DNA from: Hyphomicrobiaceae bacterium | GTDB taxonomy: Bacteria; Pseudomonadota; Alphaproteobacteria; Rhizobiales; Hyphomicrobiaceae | Length of the DNA stretch: 64,000 nt | NCBI GenBank assembly: GCA_016793635.1 | Contig: JAEUMD010000025.1 | Coordinates: forward strand, 62,001 to 126,000 | Direction of reading: 5' to 3' | Shown here: in pieces, positions 33,284-45,585 of the stretch | Layout of the letters: each line of letters begins with the position of its first letter | Position numbering within the stretch: the stretch's first letter is position 1 | Made by a program: the position numbers and the translations under genes | Notes under the pieces: generated by a model | What the model was told of the DNA's origin: nothing | Seen by the model: the letters and a program-made list of their open reading frames with translations, nothing else | The model's database searches: none

Positions 33284-34523
33284 GATAGTCCGCATTGATC
33301 GAGACGTAGTCGTGCGTGAGATCGCACGTCCACACCGTCGCCGATGCCTGACCGACACCGACATCGGCACGGATGACGATCTCACGGCCCTTCATGTACT
33401 GCGCCACCGTCTTCTCGTCGTACTCTTCGGAGCGTTCGCCGTTACGGGCGACGCAGTGCGGGCCGAACCAGATCGTCAGCTTGTCACGGTCCGCCGCCTC
33501 GCCGGACTTGCCGACCGCCATGACCACACGGCCCCAGTTCGGGTCCTCGCCCGCGATTGCGGTCTTGAGGATCGGCGAGTTGCCGCAGGCCCGCGCGATC
33601 GTGCGTGCCGCCTTGAAACTCTCCGCTCCGGTGATCTCGAACGTCACGAACTTGGAGAGACCCTCGCCATCCTTGGCGATCTGGATGGCGAGGTCGCGCA
33701 TGACATCGTGCAGCGCCGCGCCGAATATGGCGAGGCGCTTGTCGGTCTTGCGCGTGATCGGCTCCTGCCCCTTTTCGGCGGCCTTGCCGGTCGCGAACAC
33801 GAGGCACGTGTCGCTGGTCGAGGTATCGCCGTCGATGGTCATGCAGTTGAACGTGGTCTCGACGTGCTCGGAGACGAGCGCCTGCAGCAGCTTCTGGGAA
33901 ATCGCGGTATCGGTGAAAATGTAGGAGAGCATCGTCGCCATGTCTGGGGCGATCATGCCGGCGCCCTTGCACATGCCGTTGATCGTCACCTTGACGCCGT
34001 CGAGATCGACCTTGCGCGTGACGACCTTGGGGTAGGTGTCGGTGGTCATGATGGCGCGGGCGGCAGCCTCGAAGGCGTTGGCCTTCGTCTTCTTCACGAG
34101 ACCGCCGAGGAGATGCGTGAACTTGCCCGCGTCCATCGGCTCGCCGATGACGCCGGTCGAAGACACGTAGACCTCGGCCGGCTTGCAACCCGCCGCCGCC
34201 GCCGCGGAGGCGACGGTCGCGTCGACTGCTTCACGGCCCTTCATGCCGGTGAAGGCGTTGGCGTTGCCCGAATTGACGACGAGGATGCGCGCTTTGCCAT
34301 GTGTGAGGTTTTCACGGCAGCGGAGAACGGGCGCCGAGCAGGTCTTCGACTGGGTCAGCACGCCGGCCACGACCGTCCCCGGCTCCATGACGGCCACCAT
34401 GAGATCGGTCCGGTTCTGGTAGCGAATGCCGGCTTCTGCGGTCGCGAAACGAACGCCATCGATGGCGGGCAGCTTGGCCAGGGCCTGAGGTGCGAACGGC
34501 GATACGGCGGTGATCTTGCCCAT
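33276..34523 (-). CDS. argJ: bifunctional ornithine acetyltransferase / N-acetylglutamate synthase ArgJ
   Basis: 415 aa. Recycles the acetyl group between N-acetylornithine and glutamate in arginine synthesis. Autocleavage site is in KGAGMIAPDMATMLSY, with the Thr nucleophile near 195 separating alpha and beta chains. Other signatures: VNSGNANAFTG, SSTGVIGEP, TIDGDTSTSDT, GEDPNWGR. Start: ATG at 34523 with GAGAG upstream; the longer frame to 34610 is Arg-rich and not conserved. Lies downstream of the parvulin gene and upstream of tpm-mutT. Confidence 0.98.
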   Translation of the reverse strand: MGKITAVSPFAPQALAKLPAIDGVRFATAEAGIRYQNRTDLMVAVMEPGTVVAGVLTQSKTCSAPVLRCRENLTHGKARILVVNSGNANAFTGMKGREAVDATVASAAAAAGCKPAEVYVSSTGVIGEPMDAGKFTHLLGGLVKKTKANAFEAAARAIMTTDTYPKVVTRKVDLDGVKVTINGMCKGAGMIAPDMATMLSYIFTDTAISQKLLQALVSEHVETTFNCMTIDGDTSTSDTCLVFATGKAAEKGQEPITRKTDKRLAIFGAALHDVMRDLAIQIAKDGEGLSKFVTFEITGAESFKAARTIARACGNSPILKTAIAGEDPNWGRVVMAVGKSGEAADRDKLTIWFGPHCVARNGERSEEYDEKTVAQYMKGREIVIRADVGVGQASATVWTCDLTHDYVSINADYRS

Positions 34524-34591
34524 GGGGTCTCTCGGATGGGTGGAGGCGCGGGGGCTCCGCGCGCGGATAAAGAGGCAAGCAGCCGAAACAG

Positions 34592-34620
34592 ATCGGGCCG
34601 CCTTTTTCAAGCGGCCCGAT
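34592..34620 (-). terminator. hairpin terminator after the parvulin gene
   Basis: Perfect 10-bp stem ATCGGGCCGC/GCGGCCCGAT with a 9-base loop, 59 bp after the foldase stop. The following CTGTTTC is only weakly T-rich, so read-through to argJ is possible. Confidence 0.65.
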
Positions 34621-34678
34621 TGGAAAAAGCGATGGCACGAGTGCCGGATGTGCCACGCGGACCGCGGCTCGCAGGGCG

Positions 34679-35620
34679 CTACTTCTTGCCGCCCTGCTCC
34701 TTCTCCTGCGCCTCGAGCTGCTTCTTGATCATGGCCTCGATCTCTTTGCGCTGAGAGTCCTGCTCGCTCGCCTGCTGCTCGGCCTCTTTTTTGATCTCGG
34801 GGTCGATGTACTCGACCTTGGCCTTGCCACGAAGCTCAGCAGCGGCCGCCTGCGCGCGCTGGTGGATCATGGACGTCAGGATGCGGTCCTTGACCTCGTC
34901 GAACGACGGCGGGGGCTTCATCCGGCGATCTTCGAGCTTGATGATGTGCCAGCCGAACTGGCTCTTCACCGGCGGCGAGACCTGGCCCTTCTGCAGTGCG
35001 AACGCGGCCTGCTCGAACTGCGGCACCATTTGTCCGGCCGCGAAATAACCGAGCATGCCGCCGTCGTCCTTAGTGCCGGGGTCCTTGGAATGCTCCTTGG
35101 CGAGGGCTGCGAAATCGGCACCTTCCTCGACCTTCTTCTTCAGCTCCTTCGCCTGATCCTCGCTCTCGACTAGGATGTGGCGGGCCTGCACCTCTTCCTT
35201 CGGCTTAATCGCCTTGACCTGATCGTCATAGAAGGTCTTGGCGGCGGCTTCGCTGATGGCCGAGTTGATCTTGCTGTCGAAATAGGCGTCACGCAGCGCC
35301 CGGTTGCGCCAGTAGCGCATGCGGCTCTCGAAGCTCGGGCCTTCACTCAGCTTTTCCGTCTCGGCGGCCTTGGCGAACAGCGTGTTCTCCACCAGGAATT
35401 CGACCAGCACGCGGCGCTTGGTGCTGTCAGGAAGGCTGCCGAGGTCGCGGCCGATCTCGTCGTCGGCGAGTTTCAGGTCGGCTTCGGTGATGGCGATGCC
35501 ATTGACGGTCGCGACCGTCTTGTCCTCGGCCTGGGCCGGGCCTGCGGCAAAGCCCGCGAAGGGCAGGGCCGAGGCCGTCAATGCAGCGAGGATCAGAACC
35601 TTAGCGGATTTGCGTCTCAC
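34679..35620 (-). CDS. periplasmic parvulin-type peptidyl-prolyl isomerase (PrsA/SurA-like foldase)
   Basis: 313 aa. Signal peptide (LILAALTASALPFAGFAAGP, cleavage after AQA near 31), an N-terminal SurA-like helical region (40-130), a rotamase domain about 140-240 (VQARHILVESEDQAKELKKK ... DGGMLGYFAAGQMVPQFEQA ... SQFGWHIIKLEDRR), then a charged coiled tail (KKEAEQQASEQDSQRKEIEA) that may act as a chaperone arm. Helps outer-membrane and secreted proteins fold. Start is GTG at 35620 with AGGAG 10 bp upstream. It is divergent from secA, consistent with a joint role in export. Confidence 0.95.
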   Translation of the reverse strand: MRRKSAKVLILAALTASALPFAGFAAGPAQAEDKTVATVNGIAITEADLKLADDEIGRDLGSLPDSTKRRVLVEFLVENTLFAKAAETEKLSEGPSFESRMRYWRNRALRDAYFDSKINSAISEAAAKTFYDDQVKAIKPKEEVQARHILVESEDQAKELKKKVEEGADFAALAKEHSKDPGTKDDGGMLGYFAAGQMVPQFEQAAFALQKGQVSPPVKSQFGWHIIKLEDRRMKPPPSFDEVKDRILTSMIHQRAQAAAAELRGKAKVEYIDPEIKKEAEQQASEQDSQRKEIEAMIKKQLEAQEKEQGGKK

Positions 35621-36071
35621 GGGGCATTGCTCCTAGGGGCTTGCGGGCGGGCGCGGGCGCCAGGAAGCGCTCGCACCGGAAATACCGGGCGGTTCCAGCC
35701 CGTTCGGGCGCATGGATAGACGCGGGCAGGGGGGAAGCCAAGTTAAGTTTTCGAGAGGCAGGCCGTGCACGGCCCGTGGAACCACGCCAGGAGCGCGCCG
35801 CGCTTGGCGCGTCACGGGCGCGCGAGACGGGGCATTACGTTGACAAGGGGGTGGGGCGCTCCTTATCTCTCCGCTCGAAGCACCGGGCCGTGGCGACGTC
35901 GGGTACGGTCGCCCGGCCGAAGCGACGCTGCGGTCCTCCGGGAGGAGGAGCGCTGGCGCATTGTTGCGCATCCAGTCGCCGGAAGGGAAAATCGGTGCCG
36001 CCGCCAGTTCGTCGAAGGCCGGGGCTTGCGCCTCAGCGCCGTCGCAGGCTCATACGTTGAGGACCTATCGC
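35621..36071. promoter_or_regulatory. divergent intergenic region parvulin gene / secA
   Basis: 451 bp with no supported gene. Frames that cross it are Arg/Pro-rich, without ribosome-binding sites. It should contain both promoters; I cannot point to an operator. GAGGA at 36059-36063 is the secA ribosome-binding site. Confidence 0.5.
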
Positions 36072-39008
<2,937 letters not shown>

Positions 39009-39090
39009 ACGGACTGCACGTATTCGGGGCATTCTCAGGCTCGAACCGGTGGGAAGTCGGGTATCACGGGCCAAGCGACGGTAGGTTGAG

Positions 39091-40857
39091 GTGCGCGTTC
39101 TAGGGCTTGTTGGCGCCACGCACGACAGCGGTCTTGCACTTCTCGACGACGGTTTGCCGCTGCTCATCCTCGAAGAGGAGCGGCTAAATCGTGAAAAGCG
39201 CACCAAGGTCTTCCCCACGAGATCGCTGCACGCGGCATTCGGCAAGGACCTGAGTGGTCTGCGCGAGGTCGATGTCATCACGACGCCGTGGGACGTCGGC
39301 CGTCTGCGCGCGAGTTTCGCCAAAGCGATGCTGCGTGGCTTCCCTGGCAGTCTCAGCTTTTTGCTCGAAGGTTCCCATACGCCGCAGCGCAACGAGATCG
39401 TGCTGTTGAATCACTACCTGCGCCGCCGGTTGAAACGCCTTGCCGGCGGCCAGCCGCTTCCGCCGATCGTCAACGTCGGCCACCACGACGCCCACGCCGC
39501 CGTTTTCTTCGTCTCACCGTTCGAGGACGCGACGATCCTCGTCATGGACGGTTTCGGCGACGATGCCGCGACGAGCATCTACACCGCGGACGGCAAGGGT
39601 ATCCGCCGCCGATGGTGGACGGGCATCTTCAACTCGATCGGCATCGCCTACACGTTCGTCACCGAATACCTGGGCTTCGGCGGTTTCTCCGACGAGGGCA
39701 AGGTGATGGCGCTCGCCGCCTACGGCAACGACAGCCTGGTGCCGGCGTTCCGCGACATCATCCACCTCGAAAACGGTGGCCGCTACCGCGTCAATCTCTC
39801 GTACTTCGATTTTCACCGCTACGGCGAGTTCAAGCCGTTCAGGCGCAAGTTCTACGAGCGCTTCGGTCCGCCGCGTACCAAGGGTGAGCCCCTCACCGAG
39901 CGCCATTACAACATCGCACGTGCACTCCAGGTCGTGACCGAGGAGACGGTGTTGCACATCGCGCGCGCGCTCCTCGCGCACTATCCCTCGCGCAACCTGA
40001 TCCTCTCGGGTGGCGTGGCGCTCAATTGCGTCGCCAATGCTCGCGTGCTCGCCGACACTAAATTCAAGCGCGTGTGGGTTCCGCCGTGCGCGTCGGATAC
40101 CGGCGCCCCGTTCGGCAGTGCGCTCTGGCACTACCACCAAACACTCGGACAGCCGCGACGCTTCGAGATGATCCACCCCTTCTATGGGCTCGGGTTCGAC
40201 GATCGCGAGATCGAGGCCGCGTTGCACAGGGCGGGGCTTGCATTCGAGCGGCTCGACACCCGCGCGGTAATTTCGCGCACGGCAAGGAACCTCGCCGAGG
40301 GAAAAATCGTCGGCTGGTTCCAGGGCCGATTCGAGATCGGACCGCGTGCGCTCGGCAATCGCTCGATCCTGGCCGACCCGCGCCGCAAGGACATGCGCGA
40401 GATCATCAACTCCAAGATCAAGCATCGCGAAAGCTTCCGCCCGTTCGCACCTGCGGTGTTGGAGGAACGCGCGGCGGAGTACTTCGAGATCGCCCAGCCG
40501 GACCCATTCATGACACTTGCACCGCGGGTGCGTGCCGAAAAGATAGGTGTCATGCCGTCGGCCGTGCATGTCGACGGGACGGGGCGCATCCAGACGGTGA
40601 ACCGTGCGGCCAATCCGATCTATTACGACTTGATCGCGGCGTTCGGCGAGCTGACGGGCGTGCCGATTTTGCTCAACACCTCGTTCAATCGCCACGAGCC
40701 TATCGTGGCGCTGCCGGAGGAGGCGATCTCCTGCTATCTGCGCACTGGGATGGACGTGCTGGTGCTCGGCAACTACTACGTGACGTCGCGCTCGAACGCG
40801 AAGTCGGCGGCGGCGCAGGCGAGCTTCGAGGAGGCGGCGCAGGAACGCGCGGTGTAA
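39091..40857 (+). CDS. carbamoyltransferase, NodU/CmcH family
   Basis: 588 aa. Transfers a carbamoyl group from carbamoyl phosphate (via carbamoyl-AMP) to a hydroxyl. N-terminal Kae1/Hsp70-like domain: VLGLVGATHDSGLALL, VGHHDAHAAVFF (metal His residues), VMDGFGDDAATSIY, NLILSGGVALNCVANA; C-terminal YrdC-like domain: GWFQGRFEIGPRALGNRSIL, LNTSFNRHEPIV. In known pathways it decorates Nod factors, antibiotics or polysaccharides; none of those genes is here. GTG start at 39091 preceded by GAGG. It follows secA by 82 bp in the same direction; downstream gene is convergent. Acceptor unknown. Confidence 0.95.
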   Translation: MRVLGLVGATHDSGLALLDDGLPLLILEEERLNREKRTKVFPTRSLHAAFGKDLSGLREVDVITTPWDVGRLRASFAKAMLRGFPGSLSFLLEGSHTPQRNEIVLLNHYLRRRLKRLAGGQPLPPIVNVGHHDAHAAVFFVSPFEDATILVMDGFGDDAATSIYTADGKGIRRRWWTGIFNSIGIAYTFVTEYLGFGGFSDEGKVMALAAYGNDSLVPAFRDIIHLENGGRYRVNLSYFDFHRYGEFKPFRRKFYERFGPPRTKGEPLTERHYNIARALQVVTEETVLHIARALLAHYPSRNLILSGGVALNCVANARVLADTKFKRVWVPPCASDTGAPFGSALWHYHQTLGQPRRFEMIHPFYGLGFDDREIEAALHRAGLAFERLDTRAVISRTARNLAEGKIVGWFQGRFEIGPRALGNRSILADPRRKDMREIINSKIKHRESFRPFAPAVLEERAAEYFEIAQPDPFMTLAPRVRAEKIGVMPSAVHVDGTGRIQTVNRAANPIYYDLIAAFGELTGVPILLNTSFNRHEPIVALPEEAISCYLRTGMDVLVLGNYYVTSRSNAKSAAAQASFEEAAQERAV

Positions 40858-40890
40858 TCGCGCCACGTGCTCGTTTCACGCATTCACGTT

Positions 40891-41697
40891 TCAGTTGAGC
40901 GTGCGCTTCGGTCCGCGTGGGGCCGGCTCCGGGAATTCGTCGAACAGGTCGTGAGCGCTATCGCTGGGCGCCGACGTATCGATGACGATCGGACCGCTGC
41001 GAGCGGGGGCCTTCTCCGGCTTCGGAACGGCGGCTTGCGCGGCGGCAGAGTTTCCGGTGGTCCCCTGTGCTGCCGCGCCGTGTCCTGATGCGATCTTGCC
41101 GCCGCCACCCGTGACGGCCTTGGCCGGCTTTTCACCCGTCCCGTGGCCGCCGTGTCCTCCCGAACCGCTGTCGCCGGAGTCGTGCCCGGAAATGCGGTCC
41201 GAGAGCGCCAGGAACACGCTCGATACGACGAACACCACATGGATGATGACGAGCCACATGATGTTTCGGTCGGAGACGCTGTTGATGGTCATGAACTGCT
41301 TCAGGAGCTGGATCGCGGAGATGGCGACGATGGACGACAGCAGCTTGAGCTTCAGCCCGCTGAAGTCGATTTTGCCCATCCACTCCGGCCAGTCCTGATG
41401 GTCGCCGTGATCGATGCGCGAGACGAAGTTCTCGTAGCCGGAGAAGATCACGATAACGAGGAGCGAGCCCGTAAGCGCAAGATCGACAAGGGCGAGCACG
41501 CCGAGGATCACCTCGCTTTCGCTGGCGGTGAACGCGTGGGCGGCGATGTGGAACAGCTCGGCGACGAACTTGATGAGCAGGACGATGAGCGAGAACGCGA
41601 GTCCGAGGTAGAACGGCGCCAGCAGCCATCGGCTCGCGAATAAGACCGTCTCCAGCCCTTCCTCGATGCGGCGGGCGGGGCTCTTGTGCTCACTCAT
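40891..41697 (-). CDS. YqhA/UPF0114 family membrane protein with Gly/Ala-rich C-terminal extension
   Basis: 268 aa; UPF0114 proteins are normally about 165-180 aa. The family core (about 5-175) has ETVLFASRWLLAPFYLGLAF, four hydrophobic segments, FSGYENFVSRID, and LKLKLLSSIVAISAIQLLK. Residues about 180-268 form a cytosolic-looking tail with GHGGHGTGE and Ala/Pro stretches ending in EPAPRGPKRTLN. Function of the family is unknown. Start ATG at 41697 by homology. Convergent with the carbamoyltransferase gene. Confidence 0.9.
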   Translation of the reverse strand: MSEHKSPARRIEEGLETVLFASRWLLAPFYLGLAFSLIVLLIKFVAELFHIAAHAFTASESEVILGVLALVDLALTGSLLVIVIFSGYENFVSRIDHGDHQDWPEWMGKIDFSGLKLKLLSSIVAISAIQLLKQFMTINSVSDRNIMWLVIIHVVFVVSSVFLALSDRISGHDSGDSGSGGHGGHGTGEKPAKAVTGGGGKIASGHGAAAQGTTGNSAAAQAAVPKPEKAPARSGPIVIDTSAPSDSAHDLFDEFPEPAPRGPKRTLN

Positions 41698-41910
41698 TAC
41701 ACTCGTCCTGCTGGGGTAGCATTTTCTGGAGTTCCTTGTGTCCTGACATCTGCTCTGAGCCTTGCTGCTCACGGAGGCAAATGGCAGGCCGGAACACCGG
41801 CCGGCGGGAAACCGCGGGTTTATCGCATGGCGAAGCGGCCGTGGGCAAGACGAGCGGGCAGAGTAGCGACGGGCTGAACCTAGCCCGCCCGCCGGGCCTC
41901 GCCAGCGAAA

Positions 41911-43179
41911 TTAACGGTTCGTCGAGCGCGCGTGCGGCTCTTTCTTTGCGGTCTTCATGCGACGGCGCGCAGCCTCCCTGCTGGCGGCGGCCTCCCGCTG
42001 CACGCGCTGCTCTGCCAGCGCGATGAAGCGCCGGCAACTAGCGAGCTTCGACGAGCATTTCGACTGAGAAACGCTCACCGCTGTTTGCGCGAGCAGACGC
42101 GGGCGCTTTCTTCGGGCGGGCGGAAGCTTCTCGTTTTCGAGCATCTCTCGGGCGAGCGTCGTCATCGCCTCCCGATAGCTTTCGAAGGCTGGGCCGAGAT
42201 GGGGTGGAACGCTGCTCGACGCCTGCCGCCAGATTTGCTCGCGCGTCTGGTGATTGATCAGACGGAGCAACGGGTCGCGGCGTGCAAGAGAGTAGAATTC
42301 TTCCAGAGCCTGAACGGCGGCGATCGTCTCGCCGCACGGTGCTAAAGGGCTGGGCAAGCCCCCCTCCCCGGGGGCAACTCGGTCGAACTCGTAGCGGCTC
42401 TGGCAGACACGAACATTCGGCGGGTTCCGCGTTTCCTCGAAGGCGTCGTACCCTTCCTTGAGATTGCGCCAGAAGCCAGCCCAGTTGCTCTTCTCGTGCT
42501 TGGCGAGGTTCTCGTCAGTCATGCGGAAGGGGAACACGTGAACGGGCACGTTGTCTTGTCCGCGCACGATCGCCGCCTGCGTCAGCCTATAGATCTCCGA
42601 GATCACCGGGTTGGTCATCGCGAAGCAGCCAACCGACGAGCAGCCGCCATGCATGAGGATGTAGGAGCCGGTGCGGGCGAGCGACTGGTCGTAGACGTTG
42701 GGAAAGCCGAGATTGAGCGAACGCGGCCAGCGGCCGATGCGGTGAAGCTGGCGGCGTGTAACCGTGTAAAAGCCTTCGGGCGTCTGCTTGTCGCCTTCGG
42801 CGAGCTTGGGGCCGACGGTGCCGGACCAATTGCAGACCGGATAGGTGGCGAACAGGACGTAGCGGTCGTCCTTGCGCATCCAAATCTCGGCCTGCGCCTC
42901 GGCCTTGAACAGACGTATGAGAATGGGCTCGCCGAGCTTCAGGCCGGCGGCCTCGAGACGGCTGTCGAATGCAGTGAGGTCCGGCGTGCCGGGCAGTGGA
43001 TCAGCGGTCGTTGCGGCGCGGCGCTGGTTCTCGACGCGCTCCGGCGCGACGTCGTTGAGCTCGATGCTGATCGCGCGCGCCGGATTGTGCTGCGTGGCGA
43101 GCAGGACGGCGAGCGCGACGACGGCGAGTGAAGCCAATCCTCGGCGCAATTGGCGCGGTGGAGATGTGCTCGAACGCAT
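41911..43179 (-). CDS. YafK-type L,D-transpeptidase, long form (copy 1 of 3)
   Basis: 422 aa. Signal anchor LASLAVVALAVLLATQ near 15-32, YkuD-type catalytic domain about 85-260 with LMHGGCSSVGCFAMTN (His and the nucleophilic Cys near 180-190) and LIRLFKAEAQAEIWMRKDDR, PVCNWSGTVGPKLAEGDKQT, EGFYTVTRRQL upstream. About 290-422 is an extra basic helical region (QRVQREAAASREAARRRMK). YafK (DpaA) relatives cut or exchange peptidoglycan-bound lipoprotein or outer-membrane-protein links. Start at ATG 43179; the frame reaches 43341 without a ribosome-binding site. Adjacent to two paralogues in the same direction. Confidence 0.92.
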   Translation of the reverse strand: MRSSTSPPRQLRRGLASLAVVALAVLLATQHNPARAISIELNDVAPERVENQRRAATTADPLPGTPDLTAFDSRLEAAGLKLGEPILIRLFKAEAQAEIWMRKDDRYVLFATYPVCNWSGTVGPKLAEGDKQTPEGFYTVTRRQLHRIGRWPRSLNLGFPNVYDQSLARTGSYILMHGGCSSVGCFAMTNPVISEIYRLTQAAIVRGQDNVPVHVFPFRMTDENLAKHEKSNWAGFWRNLKEGYDAFEETRNPPNVRVCQSRYEFDRVAPGEGGLPSPLAPCGETIAAVQALEEFYSLARRDPLLRLINHQTREQIWRQASSSVPPHLGPAFESYREAMTTLAREMLENEKLPPARRKRPRLLAQTAVSVSQSKCSSKLASCRRFIALAEQRVQREAAASREAARRRMKTAKKEPHARSTNR

Positions 43180-43481
43180 GGCGACCAGACCTCGGTTTTG
43201 CGGGACCTTTCGGCCCCGGCGGATCGCCCGTTCGGGCGAACCCACAACACAGTCCCGATGCCGACATACCGCCGGCAGACGTGCCTTCCGAAGAAGCGTG
43301 GCACGACCAGCGCGAGACAGTCCGAAACTGAAGCGGATCATAGCAATTTATCGGCGGACGAGGCCGCCCTCGTGCTGGAATAGTTGCTTCGCGCCATGGT
43401 GGTCCGAACGATTTTCGGGGATTTCATCGTGATCGCAACACTCCCGTGCAGCGAACCGCCGGACGGGCACCGCCTCATCGC
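43180..43481. other. spacer between L,D-transpeptidase copies 1 and 2
   Basis: 302 bp. The first copy's reading frame stays open over part of it, but without conserved sequence. No hairpin with a T-run and no other gene recognised. Confidence 0.4.
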
Positions 43482-44390
43482 TCAGCGTGAGGCGGACCGT
43501 GTCGATTTCAACGCCGCCTTGGCCGAAGGCTTGGCGCACGCGCCGATCGGCCCAGCCGTCGCCAGCGCCGGCACCGCGCCCGCCCTGAAGACATAAGCAC
43601 CGTCGCACACACTGACCCGCGGAGGCGTGCCGCTCGACAGGAACAGGTCGTGCCCTTCCTTGAGCGTGCGCCAGAACGGCGCCTGCGGGTTCTCGTGCTC
43701 CGCCGCCATGTTCTCGTCGGTCATGCGAAACGGAAAAGCTTGCACCTGGATGCGCCGCTGTCCTCCTGAAAGTGCCGCTGTCACGAGTTGCCAGATTTCG
43801 TCGATCACGGCGTTGGTCATCGCGTAGCAGCCGACCGAAGAGCAGCCGCCGTGCACCATGAGGAAGCTGCCGGTGCGGCCATGCGCGCGGTCGTAAACGT
43901 TGGGAAAGCCGAGATTGAACGAGCGGTGCCAGCGGCTGTTCGGGTTCAGTTGCCGGGTCGAGACCGTATAGAAGCCCTCTGGTGCCTGGCGGTCGCCTTG
44001 CCTGAGCTTCGGTCCGAGCCTGCCGGAAAAGCGGCAGATGGGATAGGTCGCGAAGAGCTCGTAGCGCGTGCCGCGCCGCATCCAGATTTCGAGCTCGAAC
44101 TCGCGCTTGAAGATGCGCACGACCATGGGCTGGCCGAGCGCCATTCCAGCCGTAGCGAGGCGTTCCGAGAGCTTCGAAAGGTCCGGGGTGCCGGGAAGTG
44201 ATTGGCCGGCGGTCCACAGCGCGCGGCGCTTGGCCCGCTCCATGGCGAGGGCGCGATCTTCCCCGTTGTGAAGCATATTGGCCAGATCACCGAGCAGCGC
44301 GAGCGCCGCAATTCCTGCGCCGATGGCAAGCAGCAGCCCAATTCGAATAAATGGTCCGAACAACGGGCGCCTGCGTGGGGCTACCGGCAT
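43482..44390 (-). CDS. YafK-type L,D-transpeptidase (copy 2 of 3)
   Basis: 302 aa. Signal anchor IGLLLAIGAGIAALALLGDL near 17-37, then the catalytic domain with PMVVRIFKREFELEIWMRRG, YPICRFSGRLGPKLRQGDRQ, EGFYTVSTRQLNPNSRWH and MVHGGCSSVGCYAMTNAVID (nucleophilic Cys near 187). It lacks the long basic tail of copy 1. Periplasmic peptidoglycan-modifying enzyme by family; substrate specificity differs between paralogues and cannot be read. Start: ATG at 44390. Confidence 0.93.
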   Translation of the reverse strand: MPVAPRRRPLFGPFIRIGLLLAIGAGIAALALLGDLANMLHNGEDRALAMERAKRRALWTAGQSLPGTPDLSKLSERLATAGMALGQPMVVRIFKREFELEIWMRRGTRYELFATYPICRFSGRLGPKLRQGDRQAPEGFYTVSTRQLNPNSRWHRSFNLGFPNVYDRAHGRTGSFLMVHGGCSSVGCYAMTNAVIDEIWQLVTAALSGGQRRIQVQAFPFRMTDENMAAEHENPQAPFWRTLKEGHDLFLSSGTPPRVSVCDGAYVFRAGAVPALATAGPIGACAKPSAKAALKSTRSASR

Positions 44391-44547
44391 TTCACCTCGC
44401 TATGGCCGGGCAAATCCTAAGCGCACTTCGGCGCGGGCCGGATTTGCAGGGGTTTCCGAGATGTGTTGCAGCCCAAAATTCGTAGCTGCATTGAAACGTC
44501 GCCGCATTAAAGCGTCTGCCGCGCCATGTCCGCGCGGCGCGAACAAG

Positions 44548-45585
44548 CTACTGAGAGGCGAAACCGAATCCGGTGCCGCCGTTGCTGCGGCTCGGCGCTG
44601 CGCCGAGCCCGAGCATACGCCCGAAGCTCGTGCTCGCAATCGCATTGCCGCCGTCGGCGTCGGTGGCGCCGGCCAGGGGCTCGACTCCGCCCGGCAGAAT
44701 GTTCTCGGCGGTACGCATTTTCGGGCCAGGAACAGAGATGCGTTCGGCGGCGATCTGTTGCTCGGCGGGCTTCGGCACGAATGGCTCGATCTGCGGGCGC
44801 ATGAAGCGCGGGCAACGGTCTTCGGCATCGAAACGCACGTTTGCCGCGTAAGCAACGTTGACGTTATAGCGGCGCTCGCAGATTGCCACGGTCGGCGGCA
44901 GTCGGTGCGCCTCGAAGTGCTCGTAGCCCTGTTGCAGCGTCTTCCAGAACGGCATCCACTTCGACGCCTTGTGACGCTCCATGTTGTCGGCCGTCATACG
45001 GAACGGAAAAGCATGTACCTCGAAGCGCTGCTGACCGCCCTTAATGGCCTCGCGCGCCAGGCCGTAGATCTCTTCCATCAGGGCGTCCGTCATGGCGTAG
45101 CAACCGGCGGATTTGCACTTGCCATGCACCATCAGGAACTGGCCGTCGCGGCCATGCGACCGGTCGTAGGCGTTCGGATAGCCGATATTGAAAGAGACGT
45201 GGAACTGCGAGTTCGGATTGAGCTGGTTCGGCGCGACCGTGTAGAAACCTTCCGGCGCCTGCCTGTCGCCCTGCTTCTGCTTCGGTCCGAGTTCGCCGGA
45301 CCAGTTGCAGATGGGGTAGGTCTTGAAGTGGTAATAGCGGCCGTCGTCGCGCGCTTTCCAAATCTCGAGTTCGGATTCTTCCTTGAAGATGCGAACGAAG
45401 ATCGGCGCCTCGGCAGTCATGCCCTTCTTGCCGAGCAGCATGATCGTCTGCTTGGTCAACGGCTGATCCGCGGGGGCGATTTCCGGAGCGCTGCTGCAAC
45501 CGGCAAGCGACAGCGCGGCGGCGCCGGACACGAGAACCGGCACCAACCAGCCCGAACGGCTAGGACGGCGAACCCATCGACTCAT
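44548..45585 (-). CDS. YafK-type L,D-transpeptidase, lipoprotein (copy 3 of 3)
   Basis: 345 aa. Lipobox LSLAGC at about 26-31 marks it as a lipoprotein, unlike copies 1 and 2. Catalytic domain has FVRIFKEESELEIWKARDDG, YPICNWSGELGPKQKQGDRQ, FYTVAPNQLNPNSQFHVSFN and MVHGKCKSAGCYAMTDALME (Cys near 162). C-terminal about 100 residues are Pro/Ala/Gly-rich. The membrane anchor may hold it in the inner or outer membrane. First transcribed of the three paralogues; about 157 bp separate it from copy 2. Confidence 0.93.
   Translation of the reverse strand: MSRWVRRPSRSGWLVPVLVSGAAALSLAGCSSAPEIAPADQPLTKQTIMLLGKKGMTAEAPIFVRIFKEESELEIWKARDDGRYYHFKTYPICNWSGELGPKQKQGDRQAPEGFYTVAPNQLNPNSQFHVSFNIGYPNAYDRSHGRDGQFLMVHGKCKSAGCYAMTDALMEEIYGLAREAIKGGQQRFEVHAFPFRMTADNMERHKASKWMPFWKTLQQGYEHFEAHRLPPTVAICERRYNVNVAYAANVRFDAEDRCPRFMRPQIEPFVPKPAEQQIAAERISVPGPKMRTAENILPGGVEPLAGATDADGGNAIASTSFGRMLGLGAAPSRSNGGTGFGFASQ

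Noticed and set aside
33025..33333. N-terminal extension of the thiopurine methyltransferase with LRSFERxxNVxRQRK repeats
   Set aside because: These residues come from reading the intergenic repeat array; the ATG at 33024 has a ribosome-binding site and begins the conserved protein.
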